Below, one piece after another: positions 1-4,766 of a stretch of 5,250 bases of DNA (its first letter is position 1; each line of letters begins with the position of its first letter). The stretch spans positions 1 to 5,250 of the forward strand of contig CAZHWT010000057.1 of assembly GCA_964536215.1 (NCBI GenBank), given 5' to 3'. Made by a program: the position numbers and the translations under genes. The notes beneath the pieces are model-generated. The model made no database searches, had not been told where the DNA came from, and saw only the letters and a program-made list of their open reading frames with translations. This stretch comes from CAZHWT01 sp964536215 (GTDB taxonomy: Bacteria > Patescibacteriota > CAZHWT01).

Positions 1-673
1 AATCATGCATACCTGCCTTGCGGATGTAGTGCGTCAGATAGTGCCCAGTGACGATCGAATCCTTCGACATCCCCATGTGATACAGCCGCTCAAATGCCTC
101 CAGTACGTCGCCAAACGTGCTGCGATCGAGCATGATCGAATCTTCTTCGATCTGAACGGGGAAAGCATCGCGTGAATGCGCTATCTGACAGCGGAAGATG
201 AGCTGCTTTTGTCCTGACTCTGAGATGCAAACGATGAATGGTGGTGCAGGTGGATCAAGCAGCAACTCGCGCCATCTGGCACGTCCTGGTGATTCATGGC
301 TCTCTGGCGTGAAGAGGTGGGAGTAGTAGCGCCAGCCCATCCGTTTGCCGCTCTTCAATCCCAGTTCAGGATGTGCAGCGAGATAGAGATTCCAGGTCTC
401 GTTCTGTGCCATCGCGACGCACGCTTGGCACACAGTCTGTGATGATGGCACCGCTGCAAGGTTGAAGTTGGTGAACGTGGGAGCGAACGCGGTCTTCTGG
501 GGCCAGCCTTTGCCCTCAGTAGGGCCGCCACAGAGCCAGCACAATGGGTCATGGCCGTATTGCTCGCCCTTCTTGGGTGCCGGTGGAGGCCAGTCAGTGA
601 CACCGATCTCTCGGCTGATGTATTCCCACGCGAATTGGGATGGGGATGTGGTGACAGTAGCACTACTCACCAT
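1..673 (-). CDS. Csf1-like zinc-finger protein (type IV CRISPR large-subunit-like), C-terminus cut by window edge
   Basis: The frame opens with ATG at 673 and stays open for 224 codons to base 1, so the C-terminus lies outside. Residues 45-48 (CWLC) and 82-85 (VCQAC) form a CxxC/CxxC zinc-finger pair, separated by a stretch containing PTFTN (66-70). A central segment carries RMGWRYYSHL (111-120), LLLDPP (137-142) and SGQKQLIF (153-160). A helical region follows with FERLYHMGMSKDSIVTGHY (194-212). From memory, this zinc finger followed by a 'DPP...SGQK...' core and a terminal helix resembles Csf1, the large-subunit counterpart of type IV CRISPR effectors, usually about 200-260 residues. Relatives also sit alone on plasmids and phages. 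No cas7/cas5 partner, Cas6 or repeat array is in view, so a CRISPR role is inference; a stand-alone phage zinc protein is the main alternative. The start overlaps the upstream stop by one base (TGATG), and an AGGG lies 6 bases ahead. Confidence 0.6.
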   Translation of the reverse strand, partial: MVSSATVTTSPSQFAWEYISREIGVTDWPPPAPKKGEQYGHDPLCWLCGGPTEGKGWPQKTAFAPTFTNFNLAAVPSSQTVCQACVAMAQNETWNLYLAAHPELGLKSGKRMGWRYYSHLFTPESHESPGRARWRELLLDPPAPPFIVCISESGQKQLIFRCQIAHSRDAFPVQIEEDSIMLDRSTFGDVLEAFERLYHMGMSKDSIVTGHYLTHYIRKAGMHD

Positions 674-1023
674 CACTCGCCCTGTTCCTCTCGCTCGCAG
701 CCAATCTCGTCCTCATGGAGTACCACGCCTATCCCAAGCATCCTGATCCCGTCCCGAATACGCGGATGTGGCACATTTTCTGCCTCCAAATCAATCGAGA
801 ACGCCACCCGCTCATCCCCCCGGTACAGAATCAACGACCACTCATCACGATCCATGCGCTCCAGATGCACGTCCACGCTCTCGATCCAGATGTCATCAAC
901 CTCGCCGTTGCGGGTGCGGATGACGGCCGGGGGGATTCGATTCTTCACCGCCTTCGCAGCCTGTACCGTCACATCAAAACGATCACGGACATCGTCATGC
1001 CACCGATCTTCTAGATCGCTCAT
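673..1023 (-). CDS. Hypothetical acidic protein, 116 aa
   Basis: I do not recognise this family. The product is acidic and has no cysteine motif or membrane segment. Its N-terminal 25 residues are charged and probably helical (MSDLEDRWHDDVRDRF). The middle and end look beta-rich, with alternating hydrophobic stretches such as DIWIESVDVHLERM and EWSLILYRGDERVAFSIDLE, and the tail is very acidic. An in-frame ATG 18 bases upstream (1041) exists. I prefer 1023 because GGAG (1030-1033) lies 6 bases ahead of it, and because this ATG overlaps the stop of the 29-residue membrane ORF as ATGA. The gene's own stop overlaps the start of the Csf1-like gene as TGATG. Coupling to both neighbours argues that it is a real gene expressed with them. 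Confidence 0.75.
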   Translation of the reverse strand: MSDLEDRWHDDVRDRFDVTVQAAKAVKNRIPPAVIRTRNGEVDDIWIESVDVHLERMDRDEWSLILYRGDERVAFSIDLEAENVPHPRIRDGIRMLGIGVVLHEDEIGCEREEQGE

Positions 1024-1109
1024 CTGCGGCTCCAAACCCATGCTAAAAACATTCCAGGGACGACCATTACCAGGATGGTCAGCACGTCATAGATGTTGTT
1101 GTTATCCAT
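1020..1109 (-). CDS. Very small single-pass membrane peptide, 29 aa
   Basis: This 29-codon gene is easily missed by length cut-offs. It starts at ATG 1109 and stops with TGA at 1020-1022. The peptide begins MDNNNIYDV, continues with an uninterrupted hydrophobic helix at about residues 6-26 (including TILVMVVPGMFLAWVW), and ends SRR. The positive tail suggests N-out/C-in by the positive-inside rule. Support for it being real: a purine-rich GGGGGGA lies about 6 bases before the ATG; its start overlaps the end of the Gam-like gene by 8 bases; and its stop forms an ATGA with the next gene's start. Without it there would be an unexplained gap of about 80 bases in an otherwise gapless operon. Function is unknown. 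Phage early peptides of this kind often target host membrane processes, but nothing here shows which. Confidence 0.6.
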   Translation of the reverse strand: MDNNNIYDVLTILVMVVPGMFLAWVWSRR

Positions 1110-1704
1110 CACTCGTCCCCCCCACATCCACGGTATACCGATCCTCGCCAGTCACCACCGTCACACCAGGCACGATCTCGCCGTCCTCTGTGATGAACTG
1201 GCCATCGTGCTGGGTTAGTCCAGCGATGTCCACCTTCGATGGCGCGTGCTTGGTTTTGATGAGGTCTGTGTGGTCGGTATCCAGCGCCCATGCAACGAAC
1301 GCATCCTCATCGAATACATCCACGCGCTCACGGCCTTTGGTGCGCTTCACCGTGACACCACATGGCAGCGACCGGCTCTGTCGAGGCTTCTTGCTATCGT
1401 CGGCTTCGATCTCACGTTCGAGCCATGCGGATAGGTGGCCCTCGAAGAATTCGATGTCACGGTCGAGGGGGTCTGTGATGCCTACAAGCCAGTCGGTAGC
1501 TTGATCTACCACCCGTGCCCACTGTTGCTTCGCTTCATCACACTCAGCATAGATCTGCTGGAGCTTGCGACCAGCCCAGTCAGCTTCCTCGCTAGAGCGA
1601 ATCTGCCAGCCACGACCACCATCGAAGTCGTCTGGTGTGTTCGCTTCGATCAAGTGCTCTTCGAGGGTTGGTGTCATGTTGACGACTGTGGTGTCACTCA
1701 TCAT
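1102..1704 (-). CDS. Mu-Gam-like host-nuclease inhibitor protein
   Basis: The 200-residue product matches the layout of Gam-like proteins from siphoviruses and prophages (Phage_Mu_Gam family). It has a short variable N-terminus, then W33-QI and ADWAGRKLQQIYAE (41-54) leading into a long charged helix of coiled-coil type to about residue 105. A C-terminal beta part then shows LPCGVTVKRTKGRERV, FDEDAFVAWAL and ITEDGEIVPGVTVVTG, which is where this family carries its 'LPxG...', 'WL' and 'G..IPGV' signatures. Mu Gam binds double-stranded DNA ends as a dimer and shields them from exonucleases such as RecBCD, so the expected role is protection of phage DNA in the cytoplasm. Two adjacent ATGs (1704 and 1701) follow AAGGAG at 1710-1715; which is used is unclear. 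Length is typical for the family. No recombinase or exonuclease partner is in the window. Confidence 0.85.
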   Translation of the reverse strand: MMSDTTVVNMTPTLEEHLIEANTPDDFDGGRGWQIRSSEEADWAGRKLQQIYAECDEAKQQWARVVDQATDWLVGITDPLDRDIEFFEGHLSAWLEREIEADDSKKPRQSRSLPCGVTVKRTKGRERVDVFDEDAFVAWALDTDHTDLIKTKHAPSKVDIAGLTQHDGQFITEDGEIVPGVTVVTGEDRYTVDVGGTSDG

Positions 1705-1709
1705 TCGCT

Positions 1710-1715
1710 CTCCTT
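1710..1715 (-). promoter_or_regulatory. Ribosome binding site of the Gam-like gene
   Basis: AAGGAG on the minus strand lies 5 bases before ATG 1704 (8 before ATG 1701) and abuts the TAA stop of the upstream gene. This is the only true, non-overlapping gene junction in the window, with a 10-base gap. The Gam-like gene can therefore be translated independently of its neighbour. Confidence 0.7.
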
Positions 1716-1990
1716 TACTTACGCCAGTCTCTACCGTCTGCGATGATCCTCAGCTCACGGATGATGTTCTCTATCGTTGCTATTGCTGTGTCATCACGCA
1801 GCAAGAACTCCTCGTTCGTGTTCTTCTCTTGCCATTCCTTCATTCTGGTGACGTGCCTCTCCAGACTGTCGATATAGCTCAGTAAATGGTCGTGCATCGT
1901 TTCAGTATCCGGCCCAAATCCCATCTCGTTGACCTCCCTCTGTGCTGCCTGTGCTCGGTTCAGTGCGTCTTTCACGAATGCTGTATCCAT
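1715..1990 (-). CDS. Hypothetical helical (coiled-coil) protein, 91 aa
   Basis: The family is not recognised. The 91-residue product starts MDTAFVKDALNRAQAAQ and is almost entirely charged helix. There is one short break around GFGPDTETM (25-33), then a coiled-coil-like segment HLLSYIDSLERHVTRMKEW (36-54) and a final helix ending in RDWRK. Similar small helical proteins are common between replication and recombination genes in phages, but no function follows from this. The frame runs 11 codons further upstream to an ATG at 2023. I chose 1990 because a near-perfect AAGGAGG (1997-2003) stands 6 bases ahead. It overlaps the end of the SLOG gene by 19 bases and precedes the Gam-like gene by 10 bases. 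Confidence 0.75.
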   Translation of the reverse strand: MDTAFVKDALNRAQAAQREVNEMGFGPDTETMHDHLLSYIDSLERHVTRMKEWQEKNTNEEFLLRDDTAIATIENIIRELRIIADGRDWRK

Positions 1991-2388
1991 TTGCCGCCTC
2001 CTTCGTTCCAGTGGTAGATCCACGTTTCAACATTTGCCGCTGCCAGTCTTCGTGCCATGTCGTCGGTGCCCCGTGAGACACCACCGGCACGAAACCCAAC
2101 CCCGCGCCGCTCATCAAATCGCAGCAGATACTCCAACATCTCCTGATTACGTCGCGGGCCAGCCGAAGGACCAAACTCTTCCCAATGTGCCATGAATGTC
2201 TTGACATCCATTCTCAGATCAGTCGCAATCTCAGCAGCGAGCCTGTCAGCGCCATGCGCCCCGCCATTGATGACCGTGATGGGCGGCTCCCATACCTCAA
2301 CAATGCGATAGAGTGCAGCGCGAATAGGTCGGGCATTGCCCCAATGGCGAGAGCCAAAGACGAGGACAGCTTTCTCGCCCATCGTCAT
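1972..2388 (-). CDS. DUF2493 / YAcAr SLOG-superfamily protein
   Basis: The 138-residue product has the pattern of the small YpsA-related SLOG (DUF2493) proteins common in phages and plasmids. A first beta strand runs into the nucleotide-binding loop (AVLVFGSRHW, 7-16). A second strand and glycine-rich loop follow (VINGGAHGADRLA, 39-51), then GPRRNQEML (77-85) and a late SRGTDDMARRLA (105-116). SLOG domains are Rossmann-like and are thought to bind or cleave nucleotides or nucleotide-derived signals; the exact ligand of this subfamily is not known. The frame continues 47 codons upstream to 2529, but that part is the antisense-free shadow of the membrane gene. ATG 2388 forms an ATGA overlap with the preceding stop and lies just before the first strand; ATG 2382 is the alternative. 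Its end overlaps the next gene by 19 bases. Confidence 0.85.
   Translation of the reverse strand: MTMGEKAVLVFGSRHWGNARPIRAALYRIVEVWEPPITVINGGAHGADRLAAEIATDLRMDVKTFMAHWEEFGPSAGPRRNQEMLEYLLRFDERRGVGFRAGGVSRGTDDMARRLAAANVETWIYHWNEGGGKWIQHS
1997..2003 (-). promoter_or_regulatory. Strong Shine-Dalgarno sequence deciding the start of the 91-aa gene
   Basis: AAGGAGG on the minus strand, 6 bases before ATG 1990, is the strongest ribosome binding site I see in the window. It lies inside the 3' end of the SLOG gene. It favours ATG 1990 over the upstream ATG at 2023 and suggests that the 91-residue protein is made at a higher level than its neighbours. Confidence 0.75.
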
Positions 2389-2525
2389 CCAAACACCCAC
2401 GATCCGAGTGCGATCACCCCCAGCGCCAGCAGCGCCAGTATCAATAGCGATCCAGCGCCCGCCATGATCGTTAGCCACGCGAATACGACTCTGCCGAAAC
2501 GGTCGAGGTTCTTTGTGTCCTTCAT
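2385..2525 (-). CDS. Small single-pass membrane protein, 46 aa
   Basis: The peptide begins MKDTKNLDRFGRVV with four basic residues (K2, K5, R9, R12). It continues with an unbroken hydrophobic run from about residue 13 to 45 (FAWLTIMAG, SLLILALLALGVIALG, SWVFG). This predicts an inner-membrane protein with N-in topology and one long or two short helices. It is joined by ATGA overlaps on both sides: to the VRR-NUC gene (2525) and to the SLOG gene (2388). The frame extends further upstream to 2582, but ATG 2525 follows GGGAG by 8 bases and makes the overlap, so it is preferred. The function is unknown. A holin is conceivable from size alone, but the early-gene context does not favour it. Confidence 0.7.
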   Translation of the reverse strand: MKDTKNLDRFGRVVFAWLTIMAGAGSLLILALLALGVIALGSWVFG

Positions 2526-2866
2526 GCAATCACTCCCTTCGTGAGTAGCAATTCGATTTCCGGCCAATTCGACGGCCGCCACACTCGTACCACCACCTCA
2601 TCTGAGTGATCGAATGCTTTGAGCGCCGCAAGCCACGCCTTCTGGTGTTTGGACAGCCGTCCAGTTTCGGTTTTCAGCTCGGCTATAACTAGCGGCTTGC
2701 TGTGATCGGTGGTATGTGCCATGACCAAATCAGGGAAGCCTGGCGCTGACCGGCGACTATCAAACGTGTGATACACAAGCCAATTGCACTGATGAGCAAG
2801 TGCGATGACTTGAGCCTGAAAGGCTTTCTCGGAGATCTGAGCATCGAGGATCTGGCGTGCTGTCAT
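2522..2866 (-). CDS. VRR-NUC domain nuclease
   Basis: This 114-residue protein consists of little more than a VRR-NUC fold, a PD-(D/E)xK nuclease. The visible active-site pattern is E13 near the N-terminus, G43-FPD46 on the second strand, E63-L-K65 on the third (VIAELKTETG), and Q75 in the following helix (LSKHQKAWLAAL, 71-82). These match the family's 'G.PDL ... E.K...g.ls..Q..wl'. In bacteria and phages, stand-alone VRR-NUC proteins are thought to act as structure-specific DNA endonucleases, probably on replication or recombination intermediates; one branch is the catalytic domain of eukaryotic FAN1. All catalytic positions are present, so it is probably active. It overlaps the methyltransferase stop (ATGA at 2863-2866). 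That adjacency leaves open a modification-linked nuclease role. Confidence 0.88.
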   Translation of the reverse strand: MTARQILDAQISEKAFQAQVIALAHQCNWLVYHTFDSRRSAPGFPDLVMAHTTDHSKPLVIAELKTETGRLSKHQKAWLAALKAFDHSDEVVVRVWRPSNWPEIELLLTKGVIA

Positions 2867-3933
2867 GCGACACCGCCAAACCAGAGTGTTTTTTGCGCGT
2901 TTCGCTCTATCGCGAGATCTAGATACTCAGCATTGATGTCGATGCCCATTGAGCGCCGCCCATGCTTTTGAGCCACGAAAGCCGTGGTGCCACTCCCCAT
3001 GAACGGGTCAAGAACAACGTCTCCTGCTCGGCTACCAGCCAGAATGCAGGGTTCGATCAGTTTTGGCGGGAATGTCGCGAAGTGGGCGCCTGTGTATGGC
3101 TTTGTCGCGACGGTCCACACTGAGCGCTTGTTTGCACCAAGCGCCTGCTGCTCTTCACGAGTCATGGCATTCCAGCGGTCATTAAAACCTGCATGACGGC
3201 GAGAGTGGCCGCGCTGCTTATCTGTCTTATGTTTGCCGTTATAGTCATGCCGAGCGCCCCTATGCGCCGCCAGGACAGGCGGCGCATAGGGGGATTGCAG
3301 ACCTGGCCCTCGACCATCATCTTTCGCTGGCTCTCGGATCGCGGCCGCGTCATAGAAGTAGCGTTCGCTCTTGGTCAACAGGAAGATGTATTCGTGTGCC
3401 TTCGTTGGGCGATCAGTGACACTCTCGGGCATCGGATTGGGTTTAGACCAGATGATGTCTGACCGCAGCCACCATCCGTCTTCCTGCAAGGCGAATGCCA
3501 CGCGCCACGGAACACCGATCAAATCCTTGCGTTTCAATCCATCAGGCACCGCAAACGGTGAATATAGCGTTCCTGCATTTGAAGATTGCTTTTTGTGTAC
3601 TGATTCATCAGGATTGCCGCCACGGCCACCACCTGCATAGGTGTCCCCAAGGTTCAGCCAACACGTGCCATCAACGGCGAGAACTCGGCGAACTTCAGCG
3701 AATACATCAACCATTCCAGCGATATATTCCCCAAGAGTTGGCTCCATACCGATCTGCCCATCCGCGCCGTAATCGCGCAGCGACCAATATGGTGGGCTGG
3801 TGACAACGCACTGGATGGATTGATCGGGGATCTCACGAAGCACTTCAAGAACATCGCCGTGATAGAGCGTCATGCCCTCAGACTGGTAGTAGGGGGTGGG
3901 AAGGGTATTCGATTGTTCAGTGGCTGTAGTCAT
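2863..3933 (-). CDS. Beta-class site-specific DNA methyltransferase (probably N4-cytosine)
   Basis: This 356-residue methyltransferase transfers a methyl group from S-adenosylmethionine to an amino group in DNA. Motif IV TSPPYW is at 45-50 and motif I DPFMGSGTT at 309-317, followed by GIDINAEYLDLA (327-338). The catalytic motif comes before the cofactor motif, which is the beta arrangement of the N6_N4_Mtase family. The SPPY form, rather than DPPY, favours N4-cytosine, though N6-adenine cannot be excluded. Other family signatures are GDTYAGGG, DLIGVPWR, SDIIWSKPNPMPESV, HEYIFLLTKSERYFYD and NKRSVWTVAT. The region between the last two is the likely target-recognition part and contains the inverted repeat at 3257-3292. 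Length is normal. GAGGTGA stands 4 bases ahead of ATG 3933, and the start overlaps the previous stop as ATGA. No classical restriction enzyme is adjacent, so this is an orphan-type phage enzyme, probably for evading host restriction. Confidence 0.93.
   Translation of the reverse strand: MTTATEQSNTLPTPYYQSEGMTLYHGDVLEVLREIPDQSIQCVVTSPPYWSLRDYGADGQIGMEPTLGEYIAGMVDVFAEVRRVLAVDGTCWLNLGDTYAGGGRGGNPDESVHKKQSSNAGTLYSPFAVPDGLKRKDLIGVPWRVAFALQEDGWWLRSDIIWSKPNPMPESVTDRPTKAHEYIFLLTKSERYFYDAAAIREPAKDDGRGPGLQSPYAPPVLAAHRGARHDYNGKHKTDKQRGHSRRHAGFNDRWNAMTREEQQALGANKRSVWTVATKPYTGAHFATFPPKLIEPCILAGSRAGDVVLDPFMGSGTTAFVAQKHGRRSMGIDINAEYLDLAIERNAQKTLWFGGVA
3257..3292. repeat. Perfect 15-bp inverted repeat inside the methyltransferase gene
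   Basis: The arms CCCCTATGCGCCGCC (3257-3271) and GGCGGCGCATAGGGG (3278-3292) are exact reverse complements with a 6-base loop (AGGACA). The stem is GC-rich and would be very stable in RNA or single-stranded DNA. It sits in the variable part of the methyltransferase and encodes roughly SPYAPPVLAAHRGA without breaking the frame. No T-run follows on either strand, so it is not a normal terminator. Confidence 0.9.
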
Positions 3934-4250
3934 CCGTTCACCTCACAGTCGGGGTGATACAACCGGCCATCACTGCCAAGCTTCGGCTGCCCCTCATGCC
4001 AACTGGCATACTCGGCTATAGCCTCACCACAACGAGGACAAAAGGGGTAGAGATCGTAGTGCCGCTTACCAGCCTCGCATTTTGCGAGCCGTTCTGCCTG
4101 TCTCTGTCCAGGTGACAGGAACCGGCTATGCGAGCGTGCAGCACCAACACGAATGCGCCATTCCTGATCGTTCGTACCGACCGGTATGGTGGCCGCTTGA
4201 ATTGGTTTACTATTCGATTGTCGAGGGGTGATGTTAGACTTGTTGCGCAC
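3930..4250 (-). CDS. Small zinc-binding hypothetical protein, about 106 aa
   Basis: The family is not recognised. With a GTG start at 4250 the protein has 106 residues. Its N-terminal 25 residues are polar and probably disordered. A basic helical part follows (EWRIRVGAARSHSRFL, then GQRQAERLAKCEAGKRHY). The C-terminus holds a zinc-ribbon-like pair: C71-PR-C74 and H99-PD-C102 (YHPDC), with G75 after the second cysteine as in many zinc knuckles. The basic helices plus zinc site would suit nucleic-acid binding, which is inference. The start is uncertain: the frame is open to GTG 4295, and ATG 4265 is a third choice. I prefer 4250 because GGAG lies 9 bases ahead of it and the other two lack a visible site. 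The stop overlaps the methyltransferase start (ATGA), so the two are probably co-translated. Confidence 0.7.
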   Translation of the reverse strand: MRNKSNITPRQSNSKPIQAATIPVGTNDQEWRIRVGAARSHSRFLSPGQRQAERLAKCEAGKRHYDLYPFCPRCGEAIAEYASWHEGQPKLGSDGRLYHPDCEVNG

Positions 4251-4371
4251 GGGTGCTAACTCCATCCGTTGCCAGGTCCGGGGTGTTTGCCGCACCGCCG
4301 GGCCGTTCTATTTGTACTGACTCAATTGTACCACTTCCCGCGAACGTATGCGGGGTTTTCATCGCCATCAT
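4234..4371 (-). CDS. Possible 45-aa ORF coupled to the Xre gene
   Basis: A frame opens with ATG at 4371, overlapping the Xre stop as ATGA, and runs 45 codons to TAA at 4234-4236. The peptide starts MMAMKTPHTF, then is small-residue and polar rich (AGSGTIESV, GGAANTPDLATDG), with no hydrophobic or cysteine motif. An alternative ATG at 4362 follows GGGA by 8 bases. The case for it is positional: it uses the same overlap seen at most junctions here and fills the only stretch of more than 100 bases without another confident gene. The case against is its unremarkable composition and the overlap with the possible longer start of the zinc protein. If it is not a gene, this stretch is a leader region between the two. 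Confidence 0.35.
   Translation of the reverse strand: MMAMKTPHTFAGSGTIESVQIERPGGAANTPDLATDGVSTRAQQV
4337..4354. other. Short hairpin between the Xre and zinc-protein genes
   Basis: CCCGC (4337-4341) pairs with GCGGG (4350-4354) across an 8-base loop; the plus strand continues with G then TTTT. It would be a weak terminator only for plus-strand transcription, and there is no plus-strand gene here. In leftward mRNA it is a 5-bp hairpin shortly after the Xre stop, with no T-run, and could at most slow transcription or protect an RNA end. Confidence 0.3.
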
Positions 4372-4766
4372 CCCAACTTTCGCAATCCCCACAGCAATGC
4401 ACGCATCGCCCGTAATTCCTCATCGTTCAATTCCGCAATCATCGCCATCATCCAGGCGACTTCATCGGTTGGAATCGTCTCGATGTATCCCGCCGTGGCA
4501 AAGAATTTGAAACGCATCGTCCCTGATAGCGCCAGTTCGTCTGCGAGCAGCCCCAGCAGTTCACCACTCGGATTCCGTTCGCCCTTTTCGAGTCGAGATA
4601 CCAGCGAGTGATTCCGCTTGATGTCTCTCGCAAGCTGCGCCTGACTCACCCCGTGACGAATGCGACAGCGTCGCAACATGTCTCCAAACTCAGTCTGGTG
4701 TTGAGGCGCACGATGGATCGTGTTTGGGGTGTAGTCACGTGGTTTATAGTCGCTCATCGCTGTCAT
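4368..4766 (-). CDS. Xre/Cro-family helix-turn-helix transcriptional regulator
   Basis: The 132-residue protein has a polar N-terminal arm (1-25) and an HTH_3-type domain at about 27-80. The domain reads FGDMLRRCRIRHGVSQAQLA, with recognition helix around NHSLVSRLEKGERNPS (52-67), followed by LLGLLADEL. The 'SQAQLA...S.LEKGER.P' pattern is diagnostic of the Cro/C1 fold. The C-terminal part (80-132) is helical (IPTDEVAWMMAMIAEL, LRAMRALLWGLRKLG) and probably dimerises. There is no peptidase domain, so it is not a LexA-like cleavable repressor. It probably binds an operator controlling this leftward transcript or an opposing one, neither of which is visible. AGGAG stands 8 bases ahead of ATG 4766, which overlaps the upstream stop as ATGA; ATG 4757 is a weaker alternative. 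Confidence 0.88.
   Translation of the reverse strand: MTAMSDYKPRDYTPNTIHRAPQHQTEFGDMLRRCRIRHGVSQAQLARDIKRNHSLVSRLEKGERNPSGELLGLLADELALSGTMRFKFFATAGYIETIPTDEVAWMMAMIAELNDEELRAMRALLWGLRKLG

Noticed and set aside
355..663. Minus-strand frame of about 100 codons overlapping the Csf1-like gene
   Set aside because: It is in another frame of the same strand as the zinc-finger protein, is full of Arg, Ser, Pro and His, and has no ribosome site; a shadow.
1062..1080. Inverted repeat GACCAT / ATGGTC with a 7-base loop
   Set aside because: Arms of only 6 bases inside the small membrane ORF are expected by chance in a window of this size.
551..1504. Long plus-strand open frame of 317 codons
   Set aside because: It lies antisense to four minus-strand genes with recognisable domains or coupled starts. 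Its product is rich in Ser, Arg and Thr with no domain pattern, so it is a shadow of their codon bias.
1902..2207. Minus-strand frame of about 100 codons overlapping the SLOG gene
   Set aside because: It runs across the SLOG and 91-residue genes in a different frame and shows no domain; the SLOG frame has clear family motifs.
4312..4353. Sigma-70 promoter for the leftward zinc-protein/methyltransferase genes
   Set aside because: TACAAT and TACAAA are present as possible -10 boxes on the minus strand, but at 17-base spacing the -35 positions read CCGCAT and CGGGAA, nothing like TTGACA.
4337..4360. Rho-independent terminator on the plus strand
   Set aside because: A 5-bp stem followed by GTTTT is weak, and there is no plus-strand gene upstream to terminate.
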